The notes below the pieces were generated by a model. It ran no database searches, had not been told where the DNA came from, and saw only the letters and a list, made by a program, of their open reading frames with translations. The position numbers and the translations under genes are program-made. Shown piece after piece: positions 28,301 to 40,200 of a stretch of DNA of 64,000 nt; positions within the stretch are counted from its first letter, which is position 1; the number at the start of each line of letters is the position of its first letter. Source of the stretch: CAWJAP01 sp963834365 (GTDB lineage: Bacteria > Acidobacteriota > Vicinamibacteria > Vicinamibacterales > Vicinamibacteraceae); contig CAWIBS010000009.1 in NCBI GenBank assembly GCA_963834365.1, positions 248,001 through 312,000 of the forward strand, in the 5' to 3' direction.

Positions 28301-30936
28301 CTGAGGCGAAGCGACGGACTGGGCGAGCAGGAGCGGACGCTTCTGCAGTCGGTGGCACGCGCCATCCTGGCGGGCAATCGAGGCGAGCTCGCGCAGCAGC
28401 TTGATGTGCCCACACCGGCGCCGACCGTGCCTCGCCCCTGGCCATCGCCGGCGCCGCCCGAGACGCCGCCGCCGCCAACCCCTGTCGAGCCGCCGCCGCT
28501 CACGATGCCCAACGGCACGGGAGGATTCACGGTGGACGGCCGCGAATATGTGATCGCGCTGCAGGACGGCTCCGAAACGCCGGCGCCGTGGGTGAACGTG
28601 CTGGCGAACCCGCAGTTCGGCTCGCTCGTCACCGCGTCCGGCGCCTCGTTCACGTGGTCGGAGAACAGCCGGCAGAACCGGATCACGCCGTTCGCCAACG
28701 ACCCGATCAGCGATCCGACGGCGGAAGCGATCTTCTTTCGCGACGATGAGACGGGTGAGATTTGGGGCGCCACGCCAGGGCCTCTCCCGCGCCCGTCCGT
28801 CCGCCCAGTGGCTGGTGCGGCACCGCGCCGGCGTGACGGCGTTCGAGCACCGCACGGGGCGAACTGCACCAGCAACTGGACGTGTTCGTGTTCGCCAACG
28901 AGCCGGTCAAGGCCTCGATGTTGACCTTGACGAACCTCGCCGACCGTCCCCGGCGTCTGAGCGTCTTCAGCTACACCGAGTGGCTCCTCGGCCCGCCGCG
29001 CACGGGCCATCAGCTGCACGTGGTGACGAGCCGCGACGCCCCGACCGGGGCGCTGGTCGCCCGCAATCCCTACAACTCCGAGTTCGAAGGCCGGCTGGCC
29101 TTCTCATGGACCAGCGAGCCGGTTCGCTCGATGTCAGGTGATCGCACGGAATTCATCGGCCGTAACGGGACGCTCGCGCCAGCCGGCGGGACCGACGCTC
29201 GACATGCTGTCGAACCGCCTTGGCGCCGGACTCGATCCTTGTGGCGCCCTGCACGTGAGCGTCGTGCTCAATCCGGGCGAGAGCCGGCGCGTCGTCTTCC
29301 TGCTCGGCGAAGGCCGGACGGTGGACGACGTGCACGCCCTGATCGGGCGCTGCGGCGATCCGGAGCGCGTGCACAATGCCCGCCGCGAGATCGACGCGTT
29401 CTGGGATCGGATACTGGACGCGGTCAAGGTGCGGACGCCGGACGATTCGTTCGATCTGATCATGAATCGCTGGCTGCTCTATCAGACGTTGAGCTCACGG
29501 CTCTGGGCGCGGACCGGGTTCTATCAGCCAGGTGGTGCCTACGGGTTCCGGGACCAGTTGCAGGACGTCATGGCGCTGGCCTACTGCCGTCCGGACCTGT
29601 ACCGGGCGCATCTGCTCGTGGCCGCCAGCCGGCAGTTCGTCGAAGGGGATGTGCAGCACTGGTGGCACCCGCCGAGCGGCCGCGGCACGCAGGACGCGCT
29701 GCTCCGACGATTTGCTCTGGCTGCCCGTACGTCGTCGCGCACTACGTCACGGTCACCGGAGACCTGTCCGTGCTCGACGAGGTGGTCCCGTTTCTCGAGG
29801 GCCGTCCGCTCGAGCCATCCGAGCACGAGGTCTACGACCTGCCGGCCGTGTCCACCCAGTCTGCGTCGGTGTTCGAGCACTGCATTCGCGCGATCGATCG
29901 CGGCCTCACGTCGGGCGCGCACGGCCTTCCGCTCATGGGCATCGGCGACTGGAACGACGGGATGAACCGCGTCGGGCACGAGGGGCGCGGCGAGAGCGTG
30001 TGGCTGGGGTGGTTCATCTACAAGGTGCTGCTCGAGTTCGCCGACGTCGCGGAGTCCCGCCTGCCCGCCGGGCTCGCCCAGCGCTATCGCGCGGAGGCCA
30101 GGCGCCTGAAGAATGCGCTGGAGCTCACGTGGGACGGCGACTGGTATCGGCGGGCCTATTTCGACGACGGCACGGCGCTCGGTTCGGCGCAGAACGACGA
30201 ATGCCGCATCGATTCGCTCTCGCAATCGTGGAGTGTGCTGTCGGGCGCGGCCCCGCCCGCCCGCGCCGAGCGGGCCATGGATGCCGTGCGCAGCCATCTG
30301 GTTCGCCGGGACTCGCAGGTCGTCCTGCTGCTGACGCCGGCGTTCGATCGCGGAGCTCAGGATCCCGGCTACATCAAAGGGTATGTGCCAGGCATCCGCG
30401 AGAACGGCGGCCAATACACGCACGCCGCGCTCTGGACCATCATGGCGCTCGCCAAGCTCGGATATGGCGACGAGGCCGTCGAGGTGTTCCACATGATCAA
30501 CCCGATCAACCATACCCGCGACGGCGCGGGGGTCGATCGCTACGTGGGGGAACCGTACGTCGTCGCGGGGGACGTCTATGCACACCCCGAGCACACCGGG
30601 CGCGGCGGCTGGACCTGGTACACCGGATCGGCGGGATGGATGTACCGCACCGGCCTCGAGAGCATTCTCGGCCTGCAGCGCCAGGGATCCACCTTCGCGG
30701 TGGAGCCATGCATTCCCGCCAAGTGGCCGGAATTCTCGATCGAGTGGCGCTTCGGGGGATCGACGTACCAGGTCCGCGTCCACAATCCCGGCGGCCACAG
30801 CCGCGGTGTCGCCTCAGCGGAGTTGGACGGCGCGCTGGTCGATCCCGCGAAGATTCCCCTGGTGGACGATGGCGCGGTGCACAGCGTGGTGGTGACGATG
30901 GGGCCACGCGATTCCGCGTCGGGCTCCACATCATGA
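22381..30936 (+). CDS. ndvB: cyclic beta-1,2-glucan synthase (NdvB/Cgs-like), frame-shifted
   Basis: A giant membrane enzyme of about 2,850 residues. The N-terminal cytoplasmic region is followed by membrane helices and a GT84 transferase core: ITLDTDTRLPRD, EGIFAGKGLYHVDAF, LLSHDLFEG and RRQRRWVRGDWQ. A second helix cluster lies around 24780-25350, then a glucoamylase-like domain (STVDSGNLVTALMT), and the C-terminus is a GH94 phosphorylase-like module (GFRDQLQDVMALAYC, then GDWNDGMNRVGHEGRGESVW, then GGWTWYTGSAGWMY). Family enzymes initiate, extend and cyclise beta-1,2-glucan from UDP-glucose; the GH94 part sets chain length. The frame changes near 23245, 28795, 28860, 29175, 29700 and 29725; all domains are complete, so sequence errors are likely. 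Confidence 0.88.
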
Positions 30937-31791
30937 CGCGGACGCGGCCGTGAGTCGGCGTTGTCGGAGGATGTAGGGCACGCTGACCACGGCGGCCACC
31001 AGCAGGTAAAGGACGACCGCCGGGACGAGCAGCGGTTCGTCGGGAAAGTTGGCCTTCGACACCGCCAGCGCGATCGCCGGATGCCGGGTGGCGGTGGAGA
31101 GCGCGAGGATCGTCGCTTCATCACGGCGTGGCCCGCCCAGCCAATGGCCGACGGCGAGACCGACGACGACGAACGCGGTCATGGCGAGGAGCGTGCCGCC
31201 GCCGATGAGCGGCCCTGTCTTGGGCACTACCGCGATCAGGACCGGCAGGAGGGTGACGAGAAGCAAACCGGTCGCAATGAGCCTGACCGGCTTCGTGAGA
31301 CGGTCGGCGAGGCCGGGCATGAACGCCCGGATCGCAATCCCGATCCCCAGTGGCAACAGGATCGTCATGAGCGCGATCTTCGCAACCGCTCCCCCCGAGC
31401 TCGCGAACGGCCGCTCGACAAAGCCTCCCAGCACCGCCATGGCGACCGGGATGACGACAATCGCGGAGAACGACACGATGACCATCAGGCTGAGCGCGTA
31501 GCCGACATGACCGGCGGCCTTGCCCTCCTTGCCGGGGAGCAGTGGCGGAACCGGCGAGATCGCCAGCGCGACCAGCACGATCGCGACCGACGGATGAAGT
31601 CCGAACGCGGTCGCCAGGATCACCGCCACGGCCGGCATCAGCACGAACATCGACAGGAACGACCTGGCGAGGAGCGCCGGCCGGCGGAACAGGTAGCTGA
31701 TGTCGTCGATCGTCGCCGGAAGGCCGAATCCGAGGACGGTGAGCATGATGCTCGCCTGTAGTGCGGGCACGATCAGCTGCTGCACGGTCAT
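30931..31791 (-). CDS. BASS-type sodium-dependent transporter (bile acid:Na+ symporter family)
   Basis: A 286-residue protein with 8-9 hydrophobic helices. Signatures of the bile acid:sodium symporter superfamily are VLVALAISPVPPLLPGKEGK in the first half and ALSTATRHPAIALAVSKANF in the second, the conserved STATRHP crossing region that binds sodium in this fold. The substrate is an organic anion of unknown type. Its end overlaps the glucan synthase end by 6 bases on the opposite strand, so the two genes converge. It is monocistronic, with about 90 bases to the next minus-strand gene. Confidence 0.85.
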   Translation of the reverse strand: MTVQQLIVPALQASIMLTVLGFGLPATIDDISYLFRRPALLARSFLSMFVLMPAVAVILATAFGLHPSVAIVLVALAISPVPPLLPGKEGKAAGHVGYALSLMVIVSFSAIVVIPVAMAVLGGFVERPFASSGGAVAKIALMTILLPLGIGIAIRAFMPGLADRLTKPVRLIATGLLLVTLLPVLIAVVPKTGPLIGGGTLLAMTAFVVVGLAVGHWLGGPRRDEATILALSTATRHPAIALAVSKANFPDEPLLVPAVVLYLLVAAVVSVPYILRQRRLTAASAS

Positions 31792-31881
31792 ATCATTGGC
31801 TCAGTCACTGGGTCGGCGAATGGAGGTCGTCGCACGCTCCGCTGCGCCAACAGTGTAGTGGGGCCGAGTGCGAAAACCCGT

Positions 31882-33726
31882 TCACGGCTTGACCGGGCCC
31901 GAAGCGGCTGTCGCCCGGCTCGCGATCGCACGAAGCAGCCGCTGCCTCGCCTCTTCGTAGTCGTTCCCCTGCTCGGAGAATCCGAGCTCCGTGCTCACCG
32001 CGTCGGAGAACACCCGCGGCACCAGCCGGCCGACCGCGGCCGCAATCTCCTCTTCGAGCCCGAGCCGGCGCGCCATCGTCAGCAGGGCGTGGTCCTGGAG
32101 CCCCCGTCGCAGGTTCGCCATCTGAATCGTCGAAATGGGCCCGGCGATGCCGCGATCCTGCTCGGGATGCAGCCGCTCCTCACCCGGGTAGACGAGCACG
32201 CCGTCGCCGTTGATGAAGCCGTTGTCGTCCTTCCCTTCGGTCCGGTTGTCGAACGTGATCGGATTGGCCCAGACGTCCTGATTGCGATCGCCGAGCTTCT
32301 TCTGGGTGTTGTGCCGCCAGTGCGCGGCGTGCCAGTAGAAGTAGCCGTCCGCGTCGTGCTTGAACGCGGCCCATCCGACGACGCGCGCGTCGGTCGCGGG
32401 ACTGTCGATGACGATCGCGCCGCCCGCGGGACGGCCGCCGTTGTAGAACCAGTACGCCTTGCCGGCCGCACGCTCGCGTGCCGCCCGATCGATGTCGTAG
32501 CGCTGGGGCCCGGAGCACCAGATGTCGATCGCCGGTGCGATCTCGGGCGTGTAGCCGCGCGTGACCAGCGTTGGCAGCCCGCGACCCTTCCCGGGATTGC
32601 TCTTCAGGCGCTCGCCGAGCGCGAGGATCTCGGGGAACCGCGGCGGGCGCGGCTCGTCGGGCATGTAGAGGAACGTGCGCGCGTGCGGAAGCGTCTGCTC
32701 GAGGAACGCCATCCATTCGTCCGCCGCCTTCCACACCGTGCCGGCAGACGCGAAATCGGGACCGGGGCCGTAGAACGTACGCGGAACGATCTGGTTCGGG
32801 ACGCCCTCGCCGGGCCCTTCGTATCCCTGATCGCGCGTGAAGTCGCGCCCGGTCAGACGGCCGAGCGCGGCCCGCGCCCGCTCGGGATCGTAGGCGTGGA
32901 CGAACTCGACGCGATGACGCTTCGCAAAACGGTGGTAGGCCGAGTCGAGGTTGCGTCCGTGATAGAGCACCGGCTGATCGGTCTGGTAATAGACCATCGC
33001 CGGCAGCGTGTTCTCGTCGGGCAGCTGGACGTCGAGCACGTCGAGCTCGATCGGAACCTGCCGGACGTCGCCGCGCGCCGAGATCCGGACTTCTCCGCGA
33101 TATGAGCCCGGCGCGATCGCACGCGGCACGTAGATGTCGAACCAGAGGCCCTGATTCTGGTTGGCCTCGACACGAAGCGGAAATCCACCACGGGCGGGCC
33201 TGGCGTTCTCGGGCACGAGCTGCACGGGTATCCAGCCCAACGCGTCGCGCGGCGCGGTCGGCGAATCCGGCCGGAACACCCAGGTGGCCCGGCTGGCGCG
33301 GGTCACCGGCATGTAGTGCTCGGAGAACACCTGGATCGGACGGTCGCGGTAGTCGGCGGGATCGGCGGCAGGCGCACGGTAGGTGATCGCCTCGTCGCCG
33401 CCGCGGCGGGTCAGCCCTGAAAGCCCCGCCGTCAGCTCGTCGAGTCCCGCGGCGCCGGCTTCGACGATGACCTGGAACGCGAGCACTTCATTCCGGGCGG
33501 CGACGAGCCTGATCGTCCGGCCGTCCCACACGGCGTTCCGCCCGCGGTCCGGGTGCGCGCGATCGTCGCGCTTCACCTTGACGCCGTCGTGCACCGCCCA
33601 GACGGTGAACGTGGCTCGATTCGACGGTGTTTGCGCGAGCAGGAGCGCGCCGGCCACGACGAACACGAACGTCCCCGTCATCGAGCCAGGCCGCGATGCT
33701 GTCATGGAGTGCTTCCAGCCCGACAA
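31882..33726 (-). CDS. DUF4091 glycoside-hydrolase-like secreted protein
   Basis: A 614-residue protein with an N-terminal signal sequence (SMTGTFVFVVAGALLLAQ). Residues 40-210 form a beta-sandwich domain (TIRLVAARNEVLAFQVIVEA, then SYRGEVRISARGDVRQVPIE) as in DUF4091 proteins, followed by a TIM-barrel-like region with FLYMPDEPRPP and CSGPQRYDIDRA, and a DUF4091 C-terminus (GYFYWHAAHWR, then DGVLVYPG). The Asp-Glu pair in MPDEP is a candidate for catalysis, as in GH123-like enzymes. The ATG at 33705 is an alternative start closer to the signal peptide. It may digest complex glycans outside the cytoplasm; no substrate can be named. Confidence 0.83.
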   Translation of the reverse strand: MSGWKHSMTASRPGSMTGTFVFVVAGALLLAQTPSNRATFTVWAVHDGVKVKRDDRAHPDRGRNAVWDGRTIRLVAARNEVLAFQVIVEAGAAGLDELTAGLSGLTRRGGDEAITYRAPAADPADYRDRPIQVFSEHYMPVTRASRATWVFRPDSPTAPRDALGWIPVQLVPENARPARGGFPLRVEANQNQGLWFDIYVPRAIAPGSYRGEVRISARGDVRQVPIELDVLDVQLPDENTLPAMVYYQTDQPVLYHGRNLDSAYHRFAKRHRVEFVHAYDPERARAALGRLTGRDFTRDQGYEGPGEGVPNQIVPRTFYGPGPDFASAGTVWKAADEWMAFLEQTLPHARTFLYMPDEPRPPRFPEILALGERLKSNPGKGRGLPTLVTRGYTPEIAPAIDIWCSGPQRYDIDRAARERAAGKAYWFYNGGRPAGGAIVIDSPATDARVVGWAAFKHDADGYFYWHAAHWRHNTQKKLGDRNQDVWANPITFDNRTEGKDDNGFINGDGVLVYPGEERLHPEQDRGIAGPISTIQMANLRRGLQDHALLTMARRLGLEEEIAAAVGRLVPRVFSDAVSTELGFSEQGNDYEEARQRLLRAIASRATAASGPVKP

Positions 33727-33921
33727 CCTTTACCCGCGCGGGCCAGTCCGGTCAATAACTCGCACCTTCTCGCTTGCACGCCCAGGGACGGATCAGCTAG
33801 GCTGTCCCGTTTCCGCAGGACAGTGTTCGTCATCCAGCGGGATTCCAACCGGAAATCCCGGCGTCGAATCCTGCGTCCCGGAACGATTCTCGCGGTTCAC
33901 GGACCGCGAAGGAGGCGGTAA

Positions 33922-35385
33922 ATGCGCGGATGTCTCATGGTCTCGCTGTGCCTGTGCCTGGGACCGTCCTGGGCCGTGGTGGCCCAGAAGGGGCCGGCCC
34001 AAAAGGGTGAGATGCCGATCACGACGTCGTCGAAGGAGGCACTGGTCCTGTTCGAGGGAGGGCGGGAGAGGTTCGACAACGTCGAATTCGATGCGGCCGC
34101 ACCGCTCTTCGACCAGGCCATTCAGAAGGATCCGGCGTTTGCGATGGCGTACGTCCATCGGGCGCAATCCGGCGGCGGATTCACCGTCTTCCGACAGAAT
34201 CTCGCCAAGGCCGTGGCCCTGATCGACAAGGTCTCTCCCGGTGAGCAGCACTGGATTCGCGCCGTCGAGGCGCAGGCTGACGGGAACTCCGCCAAGCAGC
34301 AGGAGCATCTCGAGCAGCTCGTCACATTGTTCCCCTCCGACAGGCGGGTGCACGAGCTGGTCGGGACCTACTACCAGTTCGTGCGTGCCGATCCGAAGAA
34401 GGCCCTCGAGCACTTCACGAAAGCGACCGAGCTCGATCCGAAGTCCGCCGCAGCCTTTAACGCGATTGGCTACTGCCAGTCCGCCCTGGAGAATCATGCG
34501 GCGGCCGAGAGCGCGTTCAAGACCTACATCTCGCTTCGACCGTCGACCCCGAATCCCTACGACTCCTACGCCGAGCTGCTGATGAAGGTCGGCAAGTTCG
34601 ACGAATCGATCACGCAGTACCGGAAGGCGCTCGCCGTCGATCCGTCGTTCATCGCCTCGCTGAGCGGCATCGGTGACAACCTGATGTTCAAGGGAGATTT
34701 CGCCAAGGCGAGAGAGACGTACGAGCAGCAGTTTCAAAAGGCGCCGAACATCAACGGCAGGATCGGGGCGCTGAACAACATCGCGGCGTCCTACGTTTAC
34801 GAAGGCAACACGGCGGAGGCTCTCAAGGCGCTCGATCGACTGAGGACCGTGGCAGAGAAGGAGAACCAGACGCCGGGGGTCATCGGCGCGCACAACACGG
34901 CTTCCTTGATCCTGCTCGAAGCGAACCGGCTCGAGGATGCCGGCGCCCATCTCGACAAAGCCAATCAGGTGCGCGACGCCTCCTCGCTGCCGGCGCCGGT
35001 CAAGGACGGTGGCCGCATCGTCGCGACGCTCGGCCGTGCGCGCATTCTGGCCGCACAAAAGAAGCCCGATGCGGCCGCTGCGGAAGTGGCGAAGGTGACC
35101 CCGCAGATCGAGCAGCGGAAGAACCCCTTCGAGGAGCGATTCCGCCACCAGACCCTCGGTCTGCTGGAGCTCGAACAGGGACGCTACCAGCAGGCGCTCG
35201 ATCACCTGGCCAAGGCGGGCCTCACCGACCCGTACGTCCTGTATTACCAGGCCGTCGCGCACGAGAAGAAGGGCGACAGCGAGGCGGCGGCGAAGCTCTA
35301 CACACGCGTGGCCAACTGGAACTCGACCAGTCTCGGCCATGCCATCGTCCGCTCGCGAGCGATCGCGAAAGGGAAGAAAACATGA
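33922..35385 (+). CDS. secreted TPR protein
   Basis: A 487-residue protein with a signal peptide (MRGCLMVSLCLCLGPSWAVV) and at least eight tetratricopeptide repeats, for example FDAAAPLFDQAIQKDPAFAM, then ALEHFTKATELDPKSAAAFN, then FDESITQYRKALAVDPSFIA, then QQALDHLAKAGL. There is no catalytic motif. TPRs hold protein partners; an extracytoplasmic role is likely from the signal. It is divergent from the DUF4091 gene, with a 195-base promoter region between them. An AAGGAGG site is 6 bases before the ATG. The gene is intact over 1.46 kb. Confidence 0.88.
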   Translation: MRGCLMVSLCLCLGPSWAVVAQKGPAQKGEMPITTSSKEALVLFEGGRERFDNVEFDAAAPLFDQAIQKDPAFAMAYVHRAQSGGGFTVFRQNLAKAVALIDKVSPGEQHWIRAVEAQADGNSAKQQEHLEQLVTLFPSDRRVHELVGTYYQFVRADPKKALEHFTKATELDPKSAAAFNAIGYCQSALENHAAAESAFKTYISLRPSTPNPYDSYAELLMKVGKFDESITQYRKALAVDPSFIASLSGIGDNLMFKGDFAKARETYEQQFQKAPNINGRIGALNNIAASYVYEGNTAEALKALDRLRTVAEKENQTPGVIGAHNTASLILLEANRLEDAGAHLDKANQVRDASSLPAPVKDGGRIVATLGRARILAAQKKPDAAAAEVAKVTPQIEQRKNPFEERFRHQTLGLLELEQGRYQQALDHLAKAGLTDPYVLYYQAVAHEKKGDSEAAAKLYTRVANWNSTSLGHAIVRSRAIAKGKKT

Positions 35386-35442
35386 ATCCCGAGCGGGCGT
35401 CTCGGCTGAATCAGCGGTGCGAGCGCGGGCATCGGCGGCGTG

Positions 35443-37006
35443 TCAGAGCGCCGCCGCGAGACGGGCGCAGACCGTCCGCACGATGTTGATCCGCGCATAG
35501 TACTTGTCGTTGGCCTCGACGAGCGTCCACTGGGCCCGGCGCGTGCTCGTCCGCTCGACCATGTCGTTCACGGCCAGCTCGTACTCGCCCCACTTCGCGC
35601 GGTTGCGCCAGTCGTCGGCCGTGATCTTCCAGCTCTTGAACGACGACTGCTCGCGCTGCCTGAAGCGCCGCAACTGCTCGTCTGGCGTGATGTGCAGCCA
35701 GAACTTCACGAGGACGATGCCATGGTCGTCGAGCTCTTCCTCGAACTGGTTGATTTCCGTGTAGGCCCGCATCCACTCGGCCGGCGTCGCGAAGCCTTCC
35801 ACCCGCTCGACGAGCACCCGGCCGTACCAGCTTCGATCGAAGATCGTCACGCGGCCAGCCCTCGGCAGATGACGCCAGAAGCGCCAGAGATAGTGATGGG
35901 CGCGCTCTTCGTCGGTCGGCGCCGCGATCGGAATCACCTGATACTGGCGGGCGTCGAGCGCGGCGGTCACGCGCCGAATCGCACCTCCCTTCCCGGCCGC
36001 GTCCCATCCTTCGAAGAGCAGGATCGTCGACATCCGCCGTTCTGCGGCACGGCGCGTCAGCTGGTGGAGCTCGCCCTGATACCGCAGCAGTTTGCGTGAG
36101 AACCCGGCCTTGTCGAGCCGCTTCGACGCGTCGAGTGACCCGAGGATCGTGCGGATCGACGGCTGTCCGGCGGTTCTGCTCTTCCTGCTCTTCGCGCCAT
36201 CGTTGCCGACCAACTTCCGAGGACCATCCCCTGCGTCGCGCACGCCCCCTCTGGCGTCAGCCAGGCTGATGGCCGCCGGAGCCGGACGTTTCGGCTGCTC
36301 GGCGAGGCGCCGGCCAACGGCCTCGCAGAGCGCCTCACCCACCGTCAGGCTGCGATAGTTCTCGTCGCCGCCCTCGACGATCATCCAGGGGGCTTGTGCG
36401 CTGCTGGTGCTGCGGATGGCCTGTTCGGCCGCGGCCATGAACCGCTCGTACATCTTCCAGTGTTGCCAGTGGATCTTCGTGACGCGCCACCGTGTCAGGG
36501 GGTCCTGCTGCAGCGCCTCGAGCCGCCGGCGCTGAGCCTTCTTGTCGAGATGCATCCAGAACTTGCAGATGAGCGCCCCATCGTCGGCCAGCGTCCTTTC
36601 GAACTGGACGATGCGCGCGAGCTCGTGCTCGAATCCGGCCGTCCTGATGCGCCGATGCGCGCGATCGAGCACGGGCTCCGAGTACCAGGATCTGAGGAAC
36701 AAGCCGATCCGGCCGCGCGGCGGCAGCTCCCGCCAGAACCGCCAATACTCGGGGCGCTCAGCGCTCCTCGTCCGACGGCACGCCAAACGCACGCGTCAGG
36801 ATCCACCGCGGGTCCATCCACGCGTTGAGCAGGTTGACGGTCTCGCCCTTCCCCGCGCCGTCGACGCCAGCAAAGACGACGATGACCGGAAACGACGCCC
36901 CGAGGAGCTGCTGCTGCAGTTCGAGGAGCCGGGTCCGGAGTTTCGGCGCGCGCTGCCTGTATTCCTCCTTCGATACGCGCTGCCCGAGTTCCGCCGTTTC
37001 GAACAT
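35443..37006 (-). CDS. pap: polyphosphate:AMP phosphotransferase (two PPK2 domains), frame-shifted
   Basis: About 520 residues made of two fused PPK2 domains. The first has Walker A AGVDGAGKGETVNLL with WMDPRWI; the second has FEGWDAAGKGGAIRR, the lid block PIAAPTDEERAHHYLWRFW and FDRSWYGRVLVERVEG, with LVKFWLHI and LVEANDKYYARI at the end. This double-domain form transfers phosphate from polyphosphate to AMP, making ADP. The N-terminal 80 residues (up to VPSDEER) and the rest lie in different frames, with a shift near 36765; the junction PSDEER / PEYWRFWREL is seamless in the family, so an indel error is likely. It is divergent from the TonB receptor gene. Confidence 0.9.
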
Positions 37007-37120
37007 GTGGTCTCCCGGGACAAACAGGTTACCGCCGAGTCACCAGGAATGAGCGTTCGCGTCAACGTCTGGACGTATTAATGCCGCCGGGCTCGGCGGC
37101 CGCGAATCGCGGTGCCGGCC

Positions 37121-37150
37121 TTGACTTTGGCACCACGGCTGCACTGTACT
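37121..37150 (+). promoter_or_regulatory. possible promoter of the TonB-dependent receptor
   Basis: TTGACT (37121-37126) and TGTACT (37145-37150) are 18 bases apart, in the pap/receptor intergenic region, about 80 bases before the receptor start at 37233, which has its own gggagg ribosome site. Confidence 0.35.
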
Positions 37151-37232
37151 AGCCGTTACCTTTCAACATGAGTCGCCCGGGTTCAACGGGGCCTGGGAAC
37201 CCATCCGCAATCTGCAAACGACGGGAGGCGGC

Positions 37233-40200
37233 ATGGCTCGCACGATCTTGGCTGTCATCGCACTGCTGGTGGCGAGCGGCGCGCTCGCGCCCGAGGCTGC
37301 CGGACAGACGACCACCGGGGGGATCACCGGCGTCGTGCGCGATTCAGGTGGCGCGCTCGTTGCCGGCGCGACCGTCACGGCCACACACGAGGGCACCAAC
37401 GCCAGGTCCACGGCCGTGAGCAACGACCTCGGCGTCTACGCGTTGACGGGGCTGGCCGTCGGCCGCCACACGATCGTCGCCGAGCGGGACGGGTTCCGGA
37501 CGTTCCAGCATCCGGGCGTGCTCGTCCGCGTGAACGACGAGGTGCGCCTGGACATCGGGCTCGAGGTCGGCGCGATCTCCGAGACCCTCACCGTGTCCGG
37601 TCAGGCGCGCACGGTCGACACGGTGACGGGCACGCTGAAGACCGTCGTCGATCAGGAACGGCTCGAGCAGCTGCCGCTCAACGGGCGCAATCCGGCGAAC
37701 CTGCTCCAGCTCGTGGCCGGGGTGCTGCCCGACCGCAGCGACCTGCTCTCGGGCACGACGTATCCGGGCGTGCAACCCGTCTCGTCGAGCGGCGCGCGCG
37801 GCAACACGATCAACTACGTGCTCGACGGCGGATCGAACAACGACCACTACAACAACGCGCCCAACCCGATGCCGAACCCCGACGCGCTTGCAGGAGTTCA
37901 GCGTCCAGACCAACAGCTTCAGCGCCGAATACGGCCGGAACGTGGGGGCGGTGGTCAACGCGGTGACCCGTGCCGGCTCCAACCAGTTCCGCGGCCTCGG
38001 GTTCGGTTACTTCCGTCATTACAAGTTCAACGCCACCAACTTCTTCACGCCGGGCGTGGACGATGGCCTGGAGCGGCAGCAGTACGGCGGCACCTTCGGC
38101 GGTCCCGTCGCGAAGGATCGTACGTTCTTCTTCGGGTCCTACCAGGGGACACAGCAGGAGCAGCGTCCGACGTCGCGGTCGACGCTCGTTCCGACGGCGG
38201 CCATGCGCAACGGCGACTTCTCGGCCATCCCGCGGCAGCTCCGGAACCCGTTCACGAACCAGCCGTACCCGAACAACCAGATCCCGACGTCGCAGTTCAG
38301 CGCGCCATCGGTGCGGATTGTCAACGAGTACCTCCCGCTCCCCAACGGCCCGGCCGGCGACAATCCGATGCGGCTCCTGTTCGAACAGCCGACGGAGAAC
38401 GACGATCACCAGTATCTGGGCCGGGTCGATCACTCGTTCAGCAACCAGCACCGCATCTTACGGGCGGGGGTGGGTGTCGCGCGCGTCCACGCCGGCCTAC
38501 CTCGCGGACGGCAACATCCTGACGAGCGCCTTCGGCAGGACCTGGCAGAACACGGTGATCTCGGCCAACGACACGCTCATCCTGAGCCCCAAGGTCCTGA
38601 ACAACCTGGTGGTGACCTTCAACCGGACGAACAACGACAACTTCCAGATCTACCCGCCCGACTACCGGTCGATCGGCATCGACGTCCACAACGACGAGGC
38701 GCCGCAGTGGTTCTTCAACGTGGCCGGGTACTTCGGCATCAACAGCGGCGACACGAACACGTTCGCGCGCAACGAGATCCAGATCGTGGACACCGTGCGC
38801 TGGTCCACGGGACGCCACGAGATCGCGACCGGCGTCGACTACAGCTACGGCAAGGGGGACATCGTCAACAACTTCCGCGCCAACGGACGCTTCAGCTTCT
38901 CCAACGCCGCGCCGTTCACGGGAGATGCGCTGGCCGACTTCTACCTGGGCAAGTTCTCGAGCTTCGAGCAGGGCATCGGCGAGTACAAGAACACGCGGAT
39001 GCACTTCCTGGCGCTGTTCATCCAGGACACGTTCCGCCTGAGCTCGAGGATGACGCTGAATCTCGGGCTGCGCTGGGACCCGTTCTTCCCCTACACGGAC
39101 GAGACCGATCGGCTCGCCTGCTACCGGCCCGGCGTCGAATCGCAGGTCTACGTGAACGCGCCGGAAGGCGCCGCCTACCCGAGCGACGCGCAGTGCCCTG
39201 CGGGCGGCTACGACGCATCCTGGCTCGACTTCGGCCCGCGGGTCGGGATCGCCTACGACGTCTCGGGCGACGGGAAGAGCAGCATCCGGGGCGGGTACGG
39301 CATCTACTACGATCGGCCGAATACGATCTCGACCAACAGCGCAGCCAATCAGGGCCCCTTCGGCACGCTCGTCTCGTTCCCCGGCGATGCGACCAACAGC
39401 GTGCCGGACCCCTACGCCGGTCGCGTCAATCCCTTCCCGGCCGATCCGTTCAGCGTGCCGGCCGACGTGCAGTTCTTCCTGCCGCACACGATGTTCAGCT
39501 ACGACCCGGGCCTCCTGAACGGCCGGCTGCAGGCATGGAACGTCACCTACGAGCGCGAGTTGATGCCGACCTACATGATGCGGGTCGCCTATGCCGGCTC
39601 GTGGGGCGATCGACTGGCCATCCTGCGCGAGCTCAATCCCGCCATCTTCGTCCCCGGAGCGACGACGGCCACGACCAACCAGCGCCGCGCTCTCTTCCCG
39701 AACTTCAACAACATCACGAGCGTCGAGGGGACGGGCGAGTCCCAGTACAACGCGCTCCAGATCACCCTCGACAAGCGGATGAGCAAGGGACTGACGATCC
39801 TGAGCAGCTACACGCTCTCCAAGACGCTCGATCATTCCTCCGAGAACAAGCAGACCGGCGCCACCCAGACCAACCCGTTCGATCTCGACTTCGACTGGGG
39901 CCTCGCCAATTCGGATCGACGGCACCGGTGGGTGACGTCGTGGCTCTGGGAGATTCCGGGACGGTTCGGTCAGCCGGTCGTTGACGCCATCATCACGGGC
40001 TGGTCGCTGACGGGCATCCTCGCGATGCAGACCGGGGGCGGGCTGTCGGTCGTTGAGCGGCGTGGACAACGCGCGGACCGGCACGGGCAGCCAGCGCGCG
40101 GATCAGACCGGCGATCCGGCGCTTCCCTCCGACCGGCCCAGGTCCGAGCAGATTCAGCGGTGGTTCGACACGTCGGTCTATCAGCCCAATGCGGTCGGCA

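Noticed and set aside
38438..40084. A 548-codon minus-strand open frame opposite the TonB receptor
   Set aside because: No recognisable motif and full overlap with a well supported receptor gene.
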